Origin: Rhizobium sp. AC27/96
GTDB lineage: Bacteria > Pseudomonadota > Alphaproteobacteria > Rhizobiales > Rhizobiaceae
Assembly: GCF_001692325.1 (NCBI RefSeq)
Contig: NZ_LXKN01000046.1
Coordinates: forward strand, 248,001-312,000
Reading direction: 5' to 3'
Length of the DNA stretch: 64,000 bases
Part shown: positions 1 to 7,890 of the stretch, one piece after another
Layout: each line of letters starts with the position of its first letter
Numbering within the stretch: position 1 is the stretch's first letter
Notes under the pieces: model-generated
Told to the model about the DNA's origin: nothing
Seen by the model: only the letters and a program-made list of their open reading frames with translations
The model's database searches: none
Program-made: the position numbers and the translations under genes

Positions 1-153
1 CAAGGCGGCTCATTCATCCGCGTTTGTCCAGACCGATAGAGTAAACGCGGTTGCGCTCCGATAGTTCCAAAACATCCGGAGATGGCGACGTATTTTCCAA
101 AGATCCCGTTCTGGCCAAGGTCTCGTTAACCCGACTTCGGCAGCTCAACAAAA

Positions 154-175
154 AACGGCGCCGGAAGGCGCCGTT
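154..175 (-). terminator. Rho-independent terminator of the His-rich peptide gene
   Basis: A perfect 7-bp GC stem (156-162 with 167-173) with a four-base loop, extended by A-T pairs, is followed on the minus strand by a run of six T (bases 150-155). It lies about 20 bases past the stop of the small gene at 198-413, where a terminator for that gene is expected. Confidence 0.8.
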
Positions 176-197
176 CTGCATGTCGGATAGTGAGTGA

Positions 198-413
198 TCA
201 GTTATGCGAGAAATGCGGCCTGCTGTGATACCGCCTGTCCCAGCGATGATGATGATCCCAACCGTGATGACGGTCCCAGCCATGGCCGTGACGGTGATGC
301 TCGACGATCACCGGGCCATGATGGCGCCAGTGATGGTTATCACGAGCTTCGGCATAGGTTGCAGGCAAAGCTAGCATGCCCAGCGCGACGAGCGCCGTTG
401 CCAAAATTTTCAT
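198..413 (-). CDS. Small secreted histidine-rich protein
   Basis: A 71-residue protein of unknown function. Residues 1-23 form a clear signal peptide (MKILATALVALGMLALP, cleavage probably after AEA). The mature part is very rich in His, Trp, Arg and Asp (runs such as WDRHHGWDHHHRWDRR) with no enzyme motif. The start was placed at 413 because an AGGAG ribosome-binding site sits just upstream and the signal peptide begins there; a longer frame upstream adds 37 residues with no signal character. The composition suggests metal binding or an envelope role, but that is inference. It is monocistronic and closed by a terminator at 154-175. Confidence 0.7.
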   Translation of the reverse strand: MKILATALVALGMLALPATYAEARDNHHWRHHGPVIVEHHRHGHGWDRHHGWDHHHRWDRRYHSRPHFSHN

Positions 414-516
414 TTTAATCTCCTTGGGTGCCGGACGAGATCTTGGGGGCTTAGAATTTTCGTACGTCCGGACTAACGTAACGTACTTAAACGCGAAGAT
501 GGCGCGATGGTTCCGC

Positions 517-1743
517 CTATCCACGCGTGGGGAGATATTTTCGGGAGGCTCCCGCCTCCACCATCAGCTCGCGGACTGCCTGCTGGATCAACCGGCAGGC
601 CTCGACTGACGCTTTGCGGCTATTGTGGGCAATATGATAGGACAGTGGCAGGAGCTGATCAGGATCGACGATCCTCACCTTGTCCGAGATCGGCATGGCA
701 CTGACGCGGCCGAGAAACGAGACGTAGCCATGATTGGCGACAAGGTCGACGATAACAGGCAGCGAATCGGCCGAGGTGATGTCGCGACCGCGAAACCGCC
801 GCCGATCATGACTGTCGTAACCGAAGGCCGTTGCGGCATTGCCGATGCCGGTTCGCGGGCTCGGCACGCAGAGCGGATGATTTTCCACCAGCGCGGCAAA
901 GGTCTCCTCCTTGCTATCGGGCGGGGCGATCGCCACCATGTCGGTCGCGACCAGCTCCATATGTTCGAAGGCATCGAGGCCGAAAACGGAATCGACGATG
1001 GCGACATCGATGCGGCCGGATCGGAGCGCCTCGCGCAGATCGTCCGCCGTCATCAGCATCAGCGACAGCATGTTGCGGTTGCCGCCGATGTTCCAGCGCG
1101 ACACCAGACTTGCCAGCGAGCGTGCGACCCAGCTTTCCGAGCCGGTGGGAATGATCGAGCCGATGCGCACGGCACGGGCGGTCCGCTGGAAGCGTTCGTC
1201 CGCCGCCGCCTTCATCTCGTCCCATGCCTGGGCGATGCCGGCAAGAATGGTGTGAACCTCCTGGCCTGCCTCGGTCAGCACCGATCCCTGTGCCTGGCGC
1301 TCGAACAAGCGACAGCCGAACAGTTCCTCCAGATTGGCGATCTGCAATGAAAGCTGCGGCTGACCCAGGCGCAGGCGGCGGGCGGCGCGATTGATGCTGC
1401 CCTGATCGGCCACCTCGAGGAAACGCTCGATGGTGGCGATCTTCAGCGACAGACGCGCGGCCCATTGGTCATATCCATCCGGTGGAGGCGGCTCCTTCAC
1501 CAGGAGCGACAGCTGGCGAATACCGGCAAGAACCGGCTGCAGCGCCTTCTGCACCTTCGAGCTGGCCAAGAGCGTTGCGAGCTCGCCGGAAGCGCGTTCG
1601 ACAAGCTTCAGCGCCAACTCCGTTTCGAGACGGCGAAGCGCGCTCGAGACGGTGGAGGCCGAAAAGGAAAGCCGGCGAGCGGTCTCCCTTACCGAGCCGA
1701 TGGAAAATACCATGTCGGCTATGAACAATGCGCCGAGATACAA
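517..1743 (-). CDS. LysR-type regulator with two N-terminal HTH domains
   Basis: A transcription factor of the LysR family, but 408 residues long against the usual about 300. Residues 4-55 read as one winged helix-turn-helix (ETARRLSFSASTVSSALRRLE). After a linker, residues 104-162 form a second, canonical LysR HTH (RAARRLRLGQPQLSLQIANLE, then LFERQ and LTEAG). A LysR substrate-binding domain follows (about 190-395). The only convincing upstream start is TTG at 1743; the frame stays open to 1848 without ATG, GTG or TTG, and the ATG at 1713 would cut into the first HTH. It is transcribed away from the osmoprotectant transporter operon and could control it, though nothing shows this directly. 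Confidence 0.8.
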   Translation of the reverse strand: MYLGALFIADMVFSIGSVRETARRLSFSASTVSSALRRLETELALKLVERASGELATLLASSKVQKALQPVLAGIRQLSLLVKEPPPPDGYDQWAARLSLKIATIERFLEVADQGSINRAARRLRLGQPQLSLQIANLEELFGCRLFERQAQGSVLTEAGQEVHTILAGIAQAWDEMKAAADERFQRTARAVRIGSIIPTGSESWVARSLASLVSRWNIGGNRNMLSLMLMTADDLREALRSGRIDVAIVDSVFGLDAFEHMELVATDMVAIAPPDSKEETFAALVENHPLCVPSPRTGIGNAATAFGYDSHDRRRFRGRDITSADSLPVIVDLVANHGYVSFLGRVSAMPISDKVRIVDPDQLLPLSYHIAHNSRKASVEACRLIQQAVRELMVEAGASRKYLPTRG

Positions 1744-1848
1744 GCCGTTCTTCCTTCCAAGCCGATTGCGCGCCTTCCGTGCGGACGCGGCGGCGCCGAT
1801 GATATCCGGACGATATGACGTGTTCTCGAAAAAAGATATCCCTAAGAA

Positions 1849-2190
1849 CTAAGGCGACCGCTATCGTTTTTTCGTCGCCTAACTGATCCAGACACCAAAA
1901 TGAGATCGGAACAGCGTCAAACGGGTAAGGGGAACAAAAACAAACGCACTTGCCCCCGAAAAAAGAAATCCAATTTCGCGCGAATGTCGAGTACGCTCGT
2001 CATAATCGCGCGACTGCAGCGGGAAACCGAAGCGCCATCGATTTTTCCGATGCGTACGCTTAGCCCGCAGCAGCCACAAATTCGCCTGTGGGTCGCCGAT
2101 CCGCACGAAAACCTGCGTGTCCGGACAGTGGCCTTGAGGCGGCTCGGGCATGCAGGGCTAAAGATTTAACGGGGTACAAAGGGAAACATC
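1849..2190. other. Intergenic region between divergent LysR gene and yehZ operon
   Basis: About 340 bases (440 counting from the TTG start at 1743) with no gene that I can support; short open frames here lack ribosome-binding sites or known motifs. It must hold the promoters for the divergent regulator and for the transporter operon. The yehZ start is preceded by AAAGGGA. I found no clear operator palindrome. Confidence 0.5.
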
Positions 2191-3099
2191 ATGTTCAAGA
2201 AGCTTGCACTTGCCGCCACGCTGACGGCGCTTCTCGCCAGCGGTGCCAGCGCCGCCGACGTCGTCGTCTCCTCCAAGATCGACACCGAAGGCACCCTGCT
2301 CGGCAACATCATCCTGGCCGCGCTCAATGCCAACGGCATCAAGGCGCAGGATCGCATCGCGCTCGGCACGACGCCGGTTGTGCGCAAGGCAATTACCGCC
2401 GGTGAAATCGACATCTATGCCGAATATACCGGCAATGCCGGCTTCTTCTTCAACAAGGCCGACGATGCGGCCTGGAAGAACCTGCAGCAGGGCTACGACC
2501 TCGCCAAGAAGCTCGACTATGACGCCAACAAGATCGTCTGGCTGACGCCTTCGCCCGCCAACAACACCTGGGCGATCGCCGTGCGCAGCGATGTTGCCGG
2601 CCCGGCCAACCTCAAGACCATGTCCGATTTCGGCAAGTGGGTTGCCGGCGGCGGCGCGGCCAAGCTTGTGGCCTCCTCCGAATTCGTCAACTCTCCGGCA
2701 GCACTTCCCGCCTTCGAGACGACCTATAGCTTCAAGCTGAAGCCGGATCAGGAAATCGTGCTTTCTGGCGGCGACACCGCGGCCACGATCAAGGCTGCGG
2801 CCGACCAGACCAACGGCGCCAACACGGCGATGGTCTATGGCACCGACGGCGCCATCGAAGCGGCTGAACTGACGGTTCTCGAAGACGACAAGAGCGTGCA
2901 GCCGGTCTATGCACCGACGCCGATCGTCCGCGAAGCCGTACTGAAGGCCAATCCGAAGATCGAAGAAGTTCTCGCTCCGATCTTCAAGGGCCTGACCGCC
3001 GATGTACTGCGCAAGCTGAACGGTCGCATCCAGGTGGACGGCGAGCCGGCCAAGGCTGTCGCTGAATCCTACCTCAAGGACAATGGCTTCCTGAAGTAA
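2191..3099 (+). CDS. yehZ: Osmoprotectant ABC transporter, substrate-binding protein (YehZ/OsmF type)
   Basis: Periplasmic binding protein of the OpuAC/ProX family, first gene of an operon whose order (binding protein, permease, ATPase, permease) matches E. coli yehZYXW. Residues 1-21 are a Sec signal peptide ending ASGASA. The mature protein shows the family hallmarks: SSKIDTEGTLLGNI near the N-terminus and GEIDIYAEYTGNAG around residues 72-85, the segment that normally shapes the ligand site in glycine-betaine and choline binders. Length (302) is normal. The ligand (glycine betaine, choline or another compatible solute) cannot be read from the sequence. A strong stem-loop separates it from the permease gene, which probably raises binding-protein output. 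Confidence 0.85.
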   Translation: MFKKLALAATLTALLASGASAADVVVSSKIDTEGTLLGNIILAALNANGIKAQDRIALGTTPVVRKAITAGEIDIYAEYTGNAGFFFNKADDAAWKNLQQGYDLAKKLDYDANKIVWLTPSPANNTWAIAVRSDVAGPANLKTMSDFGKWVAGGGAAKLVASSEFVNSPAALPAFETTYSFKLKPDQEIVLSGGDTAATIKAAADQTNGANTAMVYGTDGAIEAAELTVLEDDKSVQPVYAPTPIVREAVLKANPKIEEVLAPIFKGLTADVLRKLNGRIQVDGEPAKAVAESYLKDNGFLK

Positions 3100-3114
3100 G
3101 GCTTGATCACTGTT

Positions 3115-3148
3115 CCCGCGGCTCCATTTCGATCCATGGAGCCGCGGG
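3115..3148 (+). other. Intercistronic stem-loop after yehZ
   Basis: A perfect 13-bp inverted repeat (3115-3127 with 3136-3148) with an 8-base loop lies 16 bases after the yehZ stop. No T-run follows, so it is less likely a full terminator than a 3' mRNA stabiliser or partial attenuator. Such structures are typical between a highly expressed binding-protein gene and its permease. Confidence 0.6.
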
Positions 3149-3217
3149 ACGTCGAATGGGCATGATCTTGTCCGAAACCGCCTCATTTTGGGCTCATGCG
3201 CTGACGGAGCTTGCCTT

Positions 3218-4384
3218 ATGGAAGATGCGCTAACAGTCCGCAGAGTGGACCGTCTCGGAGTGGTGCTGGTGGCTGGGGGCGCGCTGGCTCTAACCTGGAT
3301 GCCGTTCATCATCGTCAAGGCAAACCGCATCGCCGCTGGCAAGCCACAATTGCTGACGCAGCTCATCGCCCAGCCCTCGGCAATATGCCTGCTCGTTCTC
3401 CTGATCGCAGCCGCGCTTGCCGCGCTTTTCCTGCATAACCAATTCATCCGCCTCGGCATCGCGACGCTTGCGATCACCGTGCTCATCGTCACGCTCGGGC
3501 TCGTTTCGACAGCCGCGACACCAACTGGAAGTACCGTCGCACGCATAACACCCGGCGGCTGCTTCTGGGTGCTGCTCGCCGTTGTCGGCCTGATGATCTC
3601 AGATGCACTGGTGAAGCTGCGGTTGACACCCTGGCTCAGGGTCGCCGCACTGGCGCTCTATGCTGTGCTGCTCTTCGCCATTTTGCGCTCCGGGCTGCTC
3701 GACAACCTGTCGATCATGAAGGAATACGCCAACAATGCCGATAAGTTCTGGCGCGAGGCGCTCGGCCATGTGTTCCTGTCACTCGGTTCCGTTGCCATCG
3801 CCATCGTGCTTGCCCTGCCGCTCGGCATCTTCTGTTTTTGGCAGCCGAGGCTGCGCGCCGTGGTCCTGCGGGCATTGAGCCTGGTGCAGACCATCCCGAG
3901 CCTGGCGCTCTTCGGCATTCTTATGCTGCCGCTCGGCTATATCGCAGCCCATGTGCCCTTCGCCGCCGATATCGGCGTCAAGGGTATCGGCGTCGCGCCG
4001 GCGCTGGTGGCCCTCGTCATTTATTCGCTGCTGCCAATCGTCGCCAATACAGTCGTCGGTCTTACCGGTGTCGATCCGTCCGTGCGCGATTCCGCTGCCG
4101 GCATGGGCCTGACACGCCGGCAGATCCTGACCGGCGTCGACCTGCCGCTCGCTTTTCCTGTTATCCTCACCGGCATCCGTATCGTGCTGGTGCAGGCAAT
4201 CGGCCTCGTAACAGTTGCAGCCCTTATCGGCGGCGGCGGTTTCGGCCTCTTCATCTTCCAGGGCATCGGCCAGACGGCCAACGACCTGGTGCTGCTCGGC
4301 GCCGTGCCGACGGTCATTCTCGCCTTCTCATCGGCCGTCATCCTCGATGCGGTCATCGACAGCATTCGGGGACAACGCACATGA
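3218..4384 (+). CDS. yehY: Osmoprotectant ABC transporter permease (YehY type)
   Basis: Integral membrane permease of 388 residues, close to E. coli YehY (about 385). The N-terminal half carries several hydrophobic segments; the C-terminal half (about 190-385) is a binding-protein-dependent transport domain with an EAA-like loop (GVDPSVRDSAAGMGLTRRQ), where the ATPase docks. The ATG at 3218 has GGAG eight bases upstream; an in-frame TTG at 3188 is less likely. The stop overlaps the next start by four bases (ATGA), indicating translational coupling to yehX. It should pair with YehW, with YehX powering both. Confidence 0.85.
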   Translation: MEDALTVRRVDRLGVVLVAGGALALTWMPFIIVKANRIAAGKPQLLTQLIAQPSAICLLVLLIAAALAALFLHNQFIRLGIATLAITVLIVTLGLVSTAATPTGSTVARITPGGCFWVLLAVVGLMISDALVKLRLTPWLRVAALALYAVLLFAILRSGLLDNLSIMKEYANNADKFWREALGHVFLSLGSVAIAIVLALPLGIFCFWQPRLRAVVLRALSLVQTIPSLALFGILMLPLGYIAAHVPFAADIGVKGIGVAPALVALVIYSLLPIVANTVVGLTGVDPSVRDSAAGMGLTRRQILTGVDLPLAFPVILTGIRIVLVQAIGLVTVAALIGGGGFGLFIFQGIGQTANDLVLLGAVPTVILAFSSAVILDAVIDSIRGQRT

Positions 4385-5328
4385 CCAACATGATCGAGTT
4401 GAATGGCGTTACCAAGCGCTACGGCGCCGCCACTGTGGTCGACGACGTCAGCATGAGCATGGAGAAGGGCACTATCACCGTCATCGTCGGCACCTCCGGC
4501 TCCGGCAAGTCGACGCTCATGCGGATGATCAACCGGCTTGTGCCGATCTCCGAGGGCAGCATCTCAGTTGACGGCGAGGATATCATGAGCGTGCCGGCGA
4601 CCGAGCTTCGCCGCCGCATCGGCTACGCCATCCAGGGCCATGGGCTGTTCCCGCACCGTACCGTCGCGCAGAACATCGCCACCGTGCCCGAGCTTCTCGG
4701 CTGGGACAAGGCACGGATCGACGGCCGGGTCGAAGAACTCCTCAATCTCTTCCGTCTGGACCCCGGCACCTTTGCCGCCAAATATCCGAGCCAGCTTTCC
4801 GGTGGCCAGCAGCAGCGTGTCGGTGTTGCCCGTGCCCTTGCCGCCGAGCCGGAGGTGCTGCTGATGGACGAGCCCTTCGGCGCGCTCGACCCCGTCATCC
4901 GCGGCAAGGCGCAGGACGATCTGCTCGCCATCCAGAAGCAGTTCGGCACGACGGTCATTCTCGTCACCCACGACATGGACGAAGCCTTCCATCTCGGTGA
5001 CAAGATCGCCGTCATGAGCGGCGGCAAATTGCTGCAATGTTCCGAGCCCGAAAAAATCCTGACCGAGCCGGCCGATCCCTTCGTTCAGCAATTGACCGGT
5101 ACGTCCGACCGCGCGCTGAAGCTGATGTCGCTGCTGCCGCTGAAGGACAGCATGCAGCCTCCGAGGGCCGGCCTCGGCCACAGCCTGCCGCAAACCCTCA
5201 ATCTGCGCGATGCCCTGGCCGAGCTCATCTGGCAGGGCGCGGATGAGGCTTCCGTCGAGGATGAGCGTAAGGTGCCCGTCGGCTCGATCTCAATCCAGCA
5301 TCTGATCGAACTGGGCCGCAAAGCATGA
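4381..5328 (+). CDS. yehX: Osmoprotectant ABC transporter ATP-binding protein (YehX type)
   Basis: ATPase subunit of 315 residues. Walker A is GTSGSGKST (37-45), the signature LSGGQQQR starts at 139, and Walker B is LLMDEP (160-165), followed by the switch His in LVTHDMDEAF. This is the proline/glycine-betaine ATPase class. OpuA/OpuC-type ATPases usually end in tandem CBS domains that sense ionic strength; here the tail (about 250-315) holds only about one CBS-like unit (TLNLRDALAELIWQGADEAS, then GSISIQHLIELG). The start overlaps the yehY stop and the stop overlaps the yehW start, each by ATGA. A longer in-frame extension upstream is only a shadow of yehY. Confidence 0.88.
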   Translation: MTNMIELNGVTKRYGAATVVDDVSMSMEKGTITVIVGTSGSGKSTLMRMINRLVPISEGSISVDGEDIMSVPATELRRRIGYAIQGHGLFPHRTVAQNIATVPELLGWDKARIDGRVEELLNLFRLDPGTFAAKYPSQLSGGQQQRVGVARALAAEPEVLLMDEPFGALDPVIRGKAQDDLLAIQKQFGTTVILVTHDMDEAFHLGDKIAVMSGGKLLQCSEPEKILTEPADPFVQQLTGTSDRALKLMSLLPLKDSMQPPRAGLGHSLPQTLNLRDALAELIWQGADEASVEDERKVPVGSISIQHLIELGRKA

Positions 5329-6074
5329 GATTTTTCGCCGCCAATCTCTTCCGTCTTTTGGCACTGGCGTTGCTGCTGGTGATGCTCTTCCGCCCGGAAT
5401 GGCTGACACCCGTTCTGGCGCCGCTGACCAAATTCGGCGCGTCGCCGATCTATACGCAGAATAGTCTGCCGAGCCTGGCGCTCTCCCATCTCGAACTGAT
5501 CTTCGTCTCCATAGCCGCGAGCGGGATACTGGCCGTTCTCGGCGGCATCTTCGTCACGCGGCCGGTCGGTGCCGACTTCCTGCCGCTGTCACGGGCGATC
5601 GCCAATGCCGGCCAGACCTTTCCTCCCGTCGCGGTGCTGGCACTGGCCATTTCCACCACCGGCTTCGGCGCGGTGCCGACATTCATCGCGCTGTTTCTCT
5701 ATGCACTGTTGCCGATCTTCGAAAATACCGTCGCCGGCCTGCAGCAGGTGCCGGCATCCGTTCTCGACGCCGCCGACGGCATGGGCATGGATGGCTGGCA
5801 GCGACTGGTCCGGGTGGAGCTGCCGCTCGCCCTGCCGCTGATCATCGAAGGGTTGAAGATCGCCACCGTCATCAATATCGGCACGGCAACGATCGGCTCC
5901 ACCGTCGCAGCCAAGGGCCTTGGCGAAGTGATCATTGCCGGGCTGATCAACGATAACACCGCCTTCATCCTGCAAGGCGGCCTGATCGTCGGCCTGATGG
6001 CGGTATTGATCTATGACGGCATGGAAATGATCGAACATTCCATAACCCGCAAGATCGGCCTGCAGCCTAATTGA
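5325..6074 (+). CDS. yehW: Osmoprotectant ABC transporter permease (YehW type)
   Basis: Second permease of the operon, 249 residues with about six membrane segments and a binding-protein-dependent transport domain throughout. The cytoplasmic coupling motif is seen as VPASVLDAADGMGMDGWQR near residues 140-160, resembling the same region of YehY. Length agrees with E. coli YehW (about 243). The start overlaps the yehX stop by four bases, so the whole operon is translationally coupled after yehZ. It ends the unit; I see no obvious terminator in the 50 bases before the convergent gene at 6127. Confidence 0.85.
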   Translation: MRFFAANLFRLLALALLLVMLFRPEWLTPVLAPLTKFGASPIYTQNSLPSLALSHLELIFVSIAASGILAVLGGIFVTRPVGADFLPLSRAIANAGQTFPPVAVLALAISTTGFGAVPTFIALFLYALLPIFENTVAGLQQVPASVLDAADGMGMDGWQRLVRVELPLALPLIIEGLKIATVINIGTATIGSTVAAKGLGEVIIAGLINDNTAFILQGGLIVGLMAVLIYDGMEMIEHSITRKIGLQPN

Positions 6075-6126
6075 CGAGAGGCGAGTGTCGTCTTACCGAA
6101 TCGCAATGGGCGGCAACTGAGACCTA

Positions 6127-6510
6127 TTAGTCTTCCTCGCGCGCGCCCAGTGATGCTCCCGGCAGGTAAAGCGAGATCGGCCTGATCTCATAGACGGCGG
6201 TCGGGTTGACGCGGCGCAGATCGCGCGCCGCTTCCACAGCCGCCTCCAGCGTCGGAAAATCGACCACATAAAAGCCGAGCAGTTGCTCCTTGGTCTCGGC
6301 AAATGGGCCATCGACGACCATGCCCGCGCCCTTGCCGCGCAAGGTTACGGCGCCCTGCGTGGCGCCAAGACGCGCGGCCGGCCCGAGCGACTTTTGCTTG
6401 ATGAGGCGATCGTTGATCTGAAGCAGATCGCTCATCAGCGCCGCATCCTCTTCCTCGCTCCAGGATTTGACGATGCCCTCTTCGTGATAGGCCAGAATGG
6501 CAAAATACAT
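6127..6510 (-). CDS. YCII-family (DGPF-domain) protein
   Basis: A 127-residue protein of the YCII-related/DGPF family. It starts MYFAILAYHEEG and contains VVDGPFAETKEQLLGFYVVD (about 66-85), the DGPF signature. Many such proteins sit beside ECF sigma factors or act as small alpha/beta-barrel enzymes of uncertain substrate; no sigma factor is adjacent here. It is alone on its strand between the yeh operon and a divergent glyoxalase-family gene. The exact reaction is unknown. Confidence 0.75.
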   Translation of the reverse strand: MYFAILAYHEEGIVKSWSEEEDAALMSDLLQINDRLIKQKSLGPAARLGATQGAVTLRGKGAGMVVDGPFAETKEQLLGFYVVDFPTLEAAVEAARDLRRVNPTAVYEIRPISLYLPGASLGAREED

Positions 6511-6696
6511 CGGTTCTCCCCCCTTCGGACACGCACCAGCTTCGGCCGGTCGGGCCGTTTCCTCACCGCGTGGGATTGTAAGCAGACTGTTCGAAATTCA
6601 GAAGCCCCCAGATTGACCTATCATCTCTCCCACGCTTGCCATCAACCCGTGACCGATGGCATGGACTGCAGATTCTGATGATCCAAGGAGGCGCCG

Positions 6697-7092
6697 ATGG
6701 CCAAGATGATTCACTCGATGATCCGCGTGCTCGACGAGGGGCGTTCGGTCGACTTCTACAAAAAGGCGTTCGGGTTGGAGGTTGCCGACCGCATCGCCTT
6801 CGAAACCTTCACGCTTGTCTATCTCAGCAATGCCGAGAGCGGCTTCGAGCTGGAATTGACGGTCAATCAGGGCCGCAGCCAGCCTTATGCGCTTGGCGAT
6901 GCCTATGGCCATCTCGCCGTCTCAGTGGCAGAACTGAGGGATGAGCATGCACGCCTGACCACGCTCGGGCTCAATCCCGGCAAGATCATCGAACTCAATC
7001 GCGATGGGAAACTGTTCGCCTTGCTGTTCTTCCTCACCGACCCCGACGGTTACAAGATCGAGGTCGTGCAGAGATACGGGCGGTTTCAATAG
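6697..7092 (+). CDS. gloA: Glyoxalase/VOC-family protein, likely lactoylglutathione lyase
   Basis: A 131-residue single-module vicinal-oxygen-chelate protein. The four expected metal ligands of glyoxalase I are at matching places: His6 (MIHSMIRV), Glu53 (ELELTV), His72 (YGHLAV) and Glu122 (KIEVVQR). Glyoxalase I isomerises the hemithioacetal of methylglyoxal and glutathione to S-lactoylglutathione. Length fits bacterial GloA. The ATG at 6697 follows AAGGAGG. A terminator at 7106-7127 closes the gene. Another VOC activity cannot be excluded. Confidence 0.78.
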   Translation: MAKMIHSMIRVLDEGRSVDFYKKAFGLEVADRIAFETFTLVYLSNAESGFELELTVNQGRSQPYALGDAYGHLAVSVAELRDEHARLTTLGLNPGKIIELNRDGKLFALLFFLTDPDGYKIEVVQRYGRFQ

Positions 7093-7105
7093 GCCGCACA
7101 AACCA

Positions 7106-7127
7106 AAGCCCCGCGCCGGCGGGGCTT
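7106..7127 (+). terminator. Stem-loop terminator between the glyoxalase gene and the PRC-barrel gene
   Basis: A perfect 9-bp GC-rich stem (7106-7114 with 7119-7127) and a four-base loop lie 13 bases after the glyoxalase stop. The T-run on the plus strand is short; A residues before the stem mean it could also work for the convergent gene ending at 7150. Confidence 0.7.
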
Positions 7128-7149
7128 GTCAAAGCGGATCTACCGGCGC

Positions 7150-7542
7150 TCACATCCAATATGGCGGTACGCCAAAGTAGTCATGGCTCTTGTGGCCATG
7201 ATCCTTATGGTCGTGGTCGTCCTTGCTGGCGAAGCGGCGCGCTTTTTCGATGTCGTTCTTGGTCATGGCGACGCGATAGCCGTCGATACGGGCATCGTAG
7301 CGCAGCTTTTGCCATGGCAAGCGGTAGTGATCCTGACCGATGCCGAAAAAGCCGCCGAAGCTCAGAATGACAAACGCGATGCGTCCATCGCTTTTTTCCA
7401 GCATCAGGCGCTCGATATGGCCAATCTGCTTGCCGTCCGATCCGAATACCTTGGATCCCTCGACGCGGTCGCAGGCAACCAGCATCGACATGTCCTTCAC
7501 GTAAAGGTCACGGCCAGCGGTATCGGCAATCTCCCTATGCAT
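7150..7542 (-). CDS. PRC-barrel domain protein with His/Asp-rich tail
   Basis: A 130-residue protein with a PRC-barrel domain (about 15-90): SKVFGSDGKQIGHIERLML then GRIAFVILSFGGFFGIG and HYRLPWQ. PRC barrels occur in photosynthetic reaction-centre H subunits, RimM and many small stress-related rhizobial proteins. The C-terminus (about 105-130) is charged and His-rich (DDHDHKDHGHKSHDYFG), perhaps metal binding. The start at 7542 was chosen for its strong AAGGAGG seven bases upstream. It has no signal peptide, so it is probably cytoplasmic. Function unknown. Confidence 0.75.
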   Translation of the reverse strand: MHREIADTAGRDLYVKDMSMLVACDRVEGSKVFGSDGKQIGHIERLMLEKSDGRIAFVILSFGGFFGIGQDHYRLPWQKLRYDARIDGYRVAMTKNDIEKARRFASKDDHDHKDHGHKSHDYFGVPPYWM

Positions 7543-7716
7543 ATGCGCACCTCCTTTTGGATACGCGTCACATAAATGCTGGAGCGTCCGATCTGCTCTT
7601 TGAGGCGAGACGATGCTCCGGTGGGTTTCCGCCCACGGACCCATTAACGCTCCGTTACGGGAAAAGTTCCAGCATTTTTTTCAAAACTGTAAAAAAACGT
7701 GAGCGCACAGTCGTTA

Positions 7717-7744
7717 TTGACGTTTACGTCAAGGTTATTATAGC
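7717..7744 (+). promoter_or_regulatory. Candidate sigma70 promoter of fadD with overlapping palindrome
   Basis: The sequence TTGACGTTTACGTCAA (7717-7732) is a 16-bp inverted repeat, TTGACGT-TT-ACGTCAA. Its left arm doubles as a -35 hexamer (TTGACG), with TATAGC (7739-7744) 16 bases downstream as -10. A repressor on the palindrome would block this promoter. The shape resembles the sites reported for MerR-type LiuR regulators of acyl-CoA and branched-chain catabolism; that link is from memory and inference. The 348 bases between the PRC-barrel start and fadD hold no other recognised feature. Confidence 0.55.
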
Positions 7745-7890
7745 TTCTATAAGGCTCTCATGATTTAGTTGAGAGCGAATGCTGCGAAGATATGAAAAGC
7801 GGGAGACTTTTCGCTCGCGCAGTGACAGTTTACATAACCGCCGCTACAAACGGCGGGGCGTGGTGATGATGCGTAGAGGAGGAAGTGCGC

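Noticed and set aside
625..1350. Plus-strand frame of 241 codons opposite the double-HTH LysR gene
   Set aside because: The composition is that of a shadow frame; the minus-strand protein has two HTHs and an effector domain.
2158..3546. Open frame of 462 codons antisense to yehZ and yehY
   Set aside because: It crosses two genes of a clear operon on the opposite strand and shows only shadow composition.
3838..4380. In-frame N-terminal extension of yehX by about 180 codons
   Set aside because: This part overlaps yehY in another frame and lacks ABC ATPase features; the ATG at 4381 with ATGA coupling is the natural start.
7557..7763. Plus-strand frame of 68 codons before fadD
   Set aside because: It has no ribosome-binding site, overlaps the fadD promoter palindrome and has no recognisable content.
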